This document shows positions 4,626 through 6,659 of a stretch of 6,659 nt of DNA, one piece after another (the stretch's first letter is position 1; each line of letters begins with the position of its first letter). Made by a program: the position numbers and the translations under genes. The stretch is taken from positions 1 to 6,659 of the forward strand of contig JAJYVJ010000093.1 of assembly GCA_021792045.1 (NCBI GenBank). The letters are read 5' to 3'. The notes beneath the pieces were generated by a model. That model did no database searches. It was not told the DNA's origin and worked only from the letters and a program-made list of their open reading frames with translations. This stretch comes from Thermoplasmata archaeon. Lineage in GTDB: Archaea; Thermoplasmatota; Thermoplasmata; Thermoplasmatales; Thermoplasmataceae.

Positions 4626-6320
4626 TTGCTTGAAGTGCTTTATCACATGGGTATAAAATATGCATTCATGAACTCTGGAACGGACTATGCCCCAATAATA
4701 GAAAGTTTAGCAGAGATGTCATTTGAGAATGTGCCAAGGACTGAAATCGTACTGGTTCCGCATGAAGGTCCTGCGGTTGGAATGGCCATAGGGTATTACA
4801 TGGTTGCACAAATTCCAGCAGCTGTTATGGTACACACTACTCCCGGGACTGCTAACTCTCTCAACAACATACTCAATGCGAGATCTATGAACATTCCGTT
4901 GTTACTTTTTGCCGGCAGAACGCCCGTAACTGAGAAGGGGGTGTTTGGAGGCAAGGAAATACCAGTCCACTGGAATCAAGAGCTAAGAGATCAAGGTGAG
5001 ATGCTCAGACAGTATACTAAGTTGGATTGGGAGCATCGCTACGGCGAGCAAATTGAAGAGGAACTCATCCGGGCATACGAGATTTCAATGAGCGACCCAA
5101 AGGGTCCTGTTTATATGACTCTTCCTCGAGAACGAATATCTGAAAAGGCTAAAAGCATCCATCATTTGAGAACGCCAATACCGGCGGAGCCAGTCGTACC
5201 ATCAGCAGAAACCCTTCAAAAAATTGCTGGCCTGATTCTAGCCTCAAAAAGACCGCTCATAATAACAAGTCAATTAGGCAGGGACATTCGATCTTCAGAG
5301 GAGTTAGTGAAGCTATCTGAATCATTGGCAATACCGGTTACACAGAATTTCTATTATATGAATTTCCCGACAACTTCCAACATGTTTGTTGGTCAAATCG
5401 GAAGCAAGCTTTACAATGATTATGTCAAATCTTCCGACTTACTGCTTTTGTTCGATGTTGATGTACCATGGTTTCCCAGCGCCGTTGAACCTGACCCGGA
5501 AACTACAATAATTCACATCGACATCGACCCAATGAAGGAAGGAATCCCAACTTGGAATTTCAGGTCGGATATTCGCATAAGAGCAGATGGTCATATAGCA
5601 TTGAAATTGCTGAACAATGAAATATCACAGAAAATCTCAGAGTCAGATGCAGGGCGAAGAATCATAGAAGAAAGAAGAGTCCACGTGCGTGCTGACCATG
5701 AAACTATGATAAATAAAAATAGGAAGGATGCTATTGAGCACAGAGACGATACACCCATCGATCCAAGATGGCTATCTTACTGTATTGGTTCTATTCTTGA
5801 TGACAATAAAATTGTATTTACTGAAACGGTTAGGTCACCATTTTATGAATACGCACCAATAAGCAAGTTAGGTGGCTCATTCAGCACGCCACCTTTTGGT
5901 GGACTAGGCTGGTCTATGGGTGCAGCCCTGGGATCAAAACTGGCTTCGCCAGAGTCAGACGTCATCGTCCTGCTCGGAGACGGATCCTATATGTATAACG
6001 AACCTCTTGCAAGCCACTTTGTGTCTAGGGCAAACAAGCTTCCGATCATGACAATTATATATAATAATCAAGCGTGGCTTGCTTCAAGGGGTCCTGTAGT
6101 AAAGCTTTATCCTGAAGGCAAGGCTGTAAAAACCCATAATTTCCCCGGAACAGAACTTAGCCCCTCCCCATCTTTTGAACTAGTGGCGCAATCCTGTGGA
6201 GCATATACAAGACTTATTGAGAAGCCTGATGAAATTATGCCGGCATTGAGAGATTCACTGGAATACATGCACAATAAGGAGAATCAAGTTCTGCTAAATG
6301 TAATTTTGAAACATCCTTGA
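4626..6320 (+). CDS. Thiamine-diphosphate-dependent enzyme, acetolactate synthase/benzoylformate decarboxylase superfamily
   Basis: From TTG 4626 the protein has 564 residues in the usual three-domain order. The N-terminal PYR domain (~1-170) has the catalytic glutamate E47 in VPHEGPAVGMA, then NSGTDYAPIIE (16-26) and GPVYMTLPRE (160-169). A central Rossmann-like domain spans ~190-335, and the C-terminal PP domain (~380-560) has the ThDP/Mg motif GDGSYMYNE (451-459) ending in YNNQAW (479-484), with FGGLGWSMGAALG (424-436) before it. It matches the loosely annotated 'thiamine pyrophosphate-requiring protein' group, not true IlvB; the reaction is probably cleavage or decarboxylation of a 2-oxo acid or cyclic dione. 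The start is doubtful: the same frame is open upstream to a TAA at 4557-4559 and reads EKTVSRVLLEVL across the TTG, which looks like the normal family N-terminus, but no ATG/GTG/TTG lies in that extension. A frame-1 ATG at 4591 could join through the A6 run at 4606-4611. The gene follows the Mo enzyme on the same strand but has its own putative promoter. Confidence 0.85.
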   Translation: MLEVLYHMGIKYAFMNSGTDYAPIIESLAEMSFENVPRTEIVLVPHEGPAVGMAIGYYMVAQIPAAVMVHTTPGTANSLNNILNARSMNIPLLLFAGRTPVTEKGVFGGKEIPVHWNQELRDQGEMLRQYTKLDWEHRYGEQIEEELIRAYEISMSDPKGPVYMTLPRERISEKAKSIHHLRTPIPAEPVVPSAETLQKIAGLILASKRPLIITSQLGRDIRSSEELVKLSESLAIPVTQNFYYMNFPTTSNMFVGQIGSKLYNDYVKSSDLLLLFDVDVPWFPSAVEPDPETTIIHIDIDPMKEGIPTWNFRSDIRIRADGHIALKLLNNEISQKISESDAGRRIIEERRVHVRADHETMINKNRKDAIEHRDDTPIDPRWLSYCIGSILDDNKIVFTETVRSPFYEYAPISKLGGSFSTPPFGGLGWSMGAALGSKLASPESDVIVLLGDGSYMYNEPLASHFVSRANKLPIMTIIYNNQAWLASRGPVVKLYPEGKAVKTHNFPGTELSPSPSFELVAQSCGAYTRLIEKPDEIMPALRDSLEYMHNKENQVLLNVILKHP

Positions 6321-6342
6321 CTAAAATAAGTAGACTTTGCCG

Positions 6343-6349
6343 TTCTTTT
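6343..6349 (+). terminator. T-rich tract after the ThDP gene
   Basis: TTCTTTT lies about 23 bases after the stop codon, and another T-run (CTGTTTTCG, 6361-6369) follows. T-tracts of this kind are enough for archaeal termination. No strong hairpin is attached. Confidence 0.35.
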
Positions 6350-6532
6350 GTCAAATGGCTCTGTTTTCGTAAAAGTATGCCAGAAAAAATTGCTAAGTTT
6401 AATCTTATTAAATTGATCTGCGTTTTCTGAAGTTAAATTTTCATTAAATGGCTTAGGAATTAGTCTCTTGAATACGATGACAATCTACCGTTTCCGATTA
6501 TCAATATGCGCTGTTTCCATAAGGCGATTTAC

Positions 6533-6540
6533 AAAAAAAA
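6533..6540 (-). terminator. T8 tract after the right MFS gene
   Basis: On the minus strand, eight consecutive T residues begin 7 bases beyond the stop codon of the MFS gene, preceded by CCACCC. This is the clearest archaeal-type terminator in the window. Confidence 0.6.
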
Positions 6541-6546
6541 GGGTGG

Positions 6547-6659
6547 TTAATTTATTTGAATTTCTTCTTCTAATGACTTCTCCTCCCTGCTGATGTTTCC
6601 GATAGTTTCTTTCGAAAGGATAAACGCTATTAGTGAAATGGCCGCAAGTACAGCGAGGA
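6547..6659 (-). CDS. MFS transporter, C-terminal fragment (runs off right edge)
   Basis: The minus strand reads 36 codons from the window edge to the TAA at 6549-6547. The translation ends a membrane helix (LAVLAAISLIAFILS), then KETIGNISREEKSLEEE and a short tail. A final hydrophobic helix followed by an ET.G...EE motif is the usual end of sugar-porter and aromatic-acid:H+ type MFS proteins. A T8 terminator follows directly. It is read convergently towards the ThDP gene. Only the last helix and tail are visible, so the substrate is unknown; it could be a second carrier of the same family as the one at the left edge. Confidence 0.65.
   Translation of the reverse strand, partial: LAVLAAISLIAFILSKETIGNISREEKSLEEEIQIN

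Larger units (their letters stand above)
6321..6546. other. Convergent spacer with terminator tracts
   Basis: The ThDP gene and the right MFS gene converge here. The spacer is AT-rich and contains T-tracts for each direction, a short inverted repeat TTTAAT/ATTAAA near 6398-6412, and CAGAAAA (6381-6387) against TTTTCTG (6423-6429). I see no coding region. Confidence 0.5.

Overview
The window looks archaeal, most likely a member of the Thermoplasmatales or a similar acidophilic Euryarchaeote; this is inference from style, not from a marker gene. The signs are moderate AT-richness, heavy use of AGG/AGA for arginine and ATA for isoleucine, GTG and TTG starts, almost no Shine-Dalgarno sequences, TATA-like box A elements about 25-30 bases before start codons (leaderless transcripts), and T-tract terminators. 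No rRNA, tRNA, CRISPR array or complete insertion sequence is visible.

Layout. Bases 1-94 hold the first 31 codons of an MFS transporter on the minus strand. A 319-base divergent region (95-413) follows, with promoters for both directions, three different short palindromes and a possible degraded minus-strand reading frame. At 414-3002 and 3023-3838, on the plus strand, lie the two subunits of a molybdopterin oxidoreductase of the pyrogallol-phloroglucinol transhydroxylase / resorcinol hydroxylase branch of the DMSO reductase family: a catalytic subunit without an Fe-S cluster and a ferredoxin-like subunit with a C-terminal beta-sandwich domain. A roughly 720-base region (3839-4562) contains a terminator-like hairpin, a good TATA box in front of a short broken reading frame (possibly a remnant of a TorD-like chaperone) and little else. 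At about 4563/4626-6320 is a thiamine-diphosphate (ThDP) enzyme of the acetolactate synthase superfamily, whose annotated start almost certainly lacks part of the N-terminus. A convergent spacer (6321-6546) leads to the last 36 codons of an MFS transporter on the minus strand (6547-6659).

How the parts may work together (inference). A cytoplasmic Mo enzyme related to water-dependent aromatic ring hydroxylases, a ThDP enzyme of a superfamily that cleaves cyclic diones and 2-oxoacids, and MFS carriers on both flanks suggest a small cassette for uptake and oxygen-independent breakdown of an aromatic or cyclic polyol/dione substrate. The beta subunit has all 16 cysteines for four [4Fe-4S] clusters, whereas from memory Pelobacter transhydroxylase keeps only three clusters. 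This fits an enzyme that passes electrons to an external acceptor (a hydroxylase or dehydrogenase) better than a redox-neutral transhydroxylase. The substrate cannot be read from the sequence.
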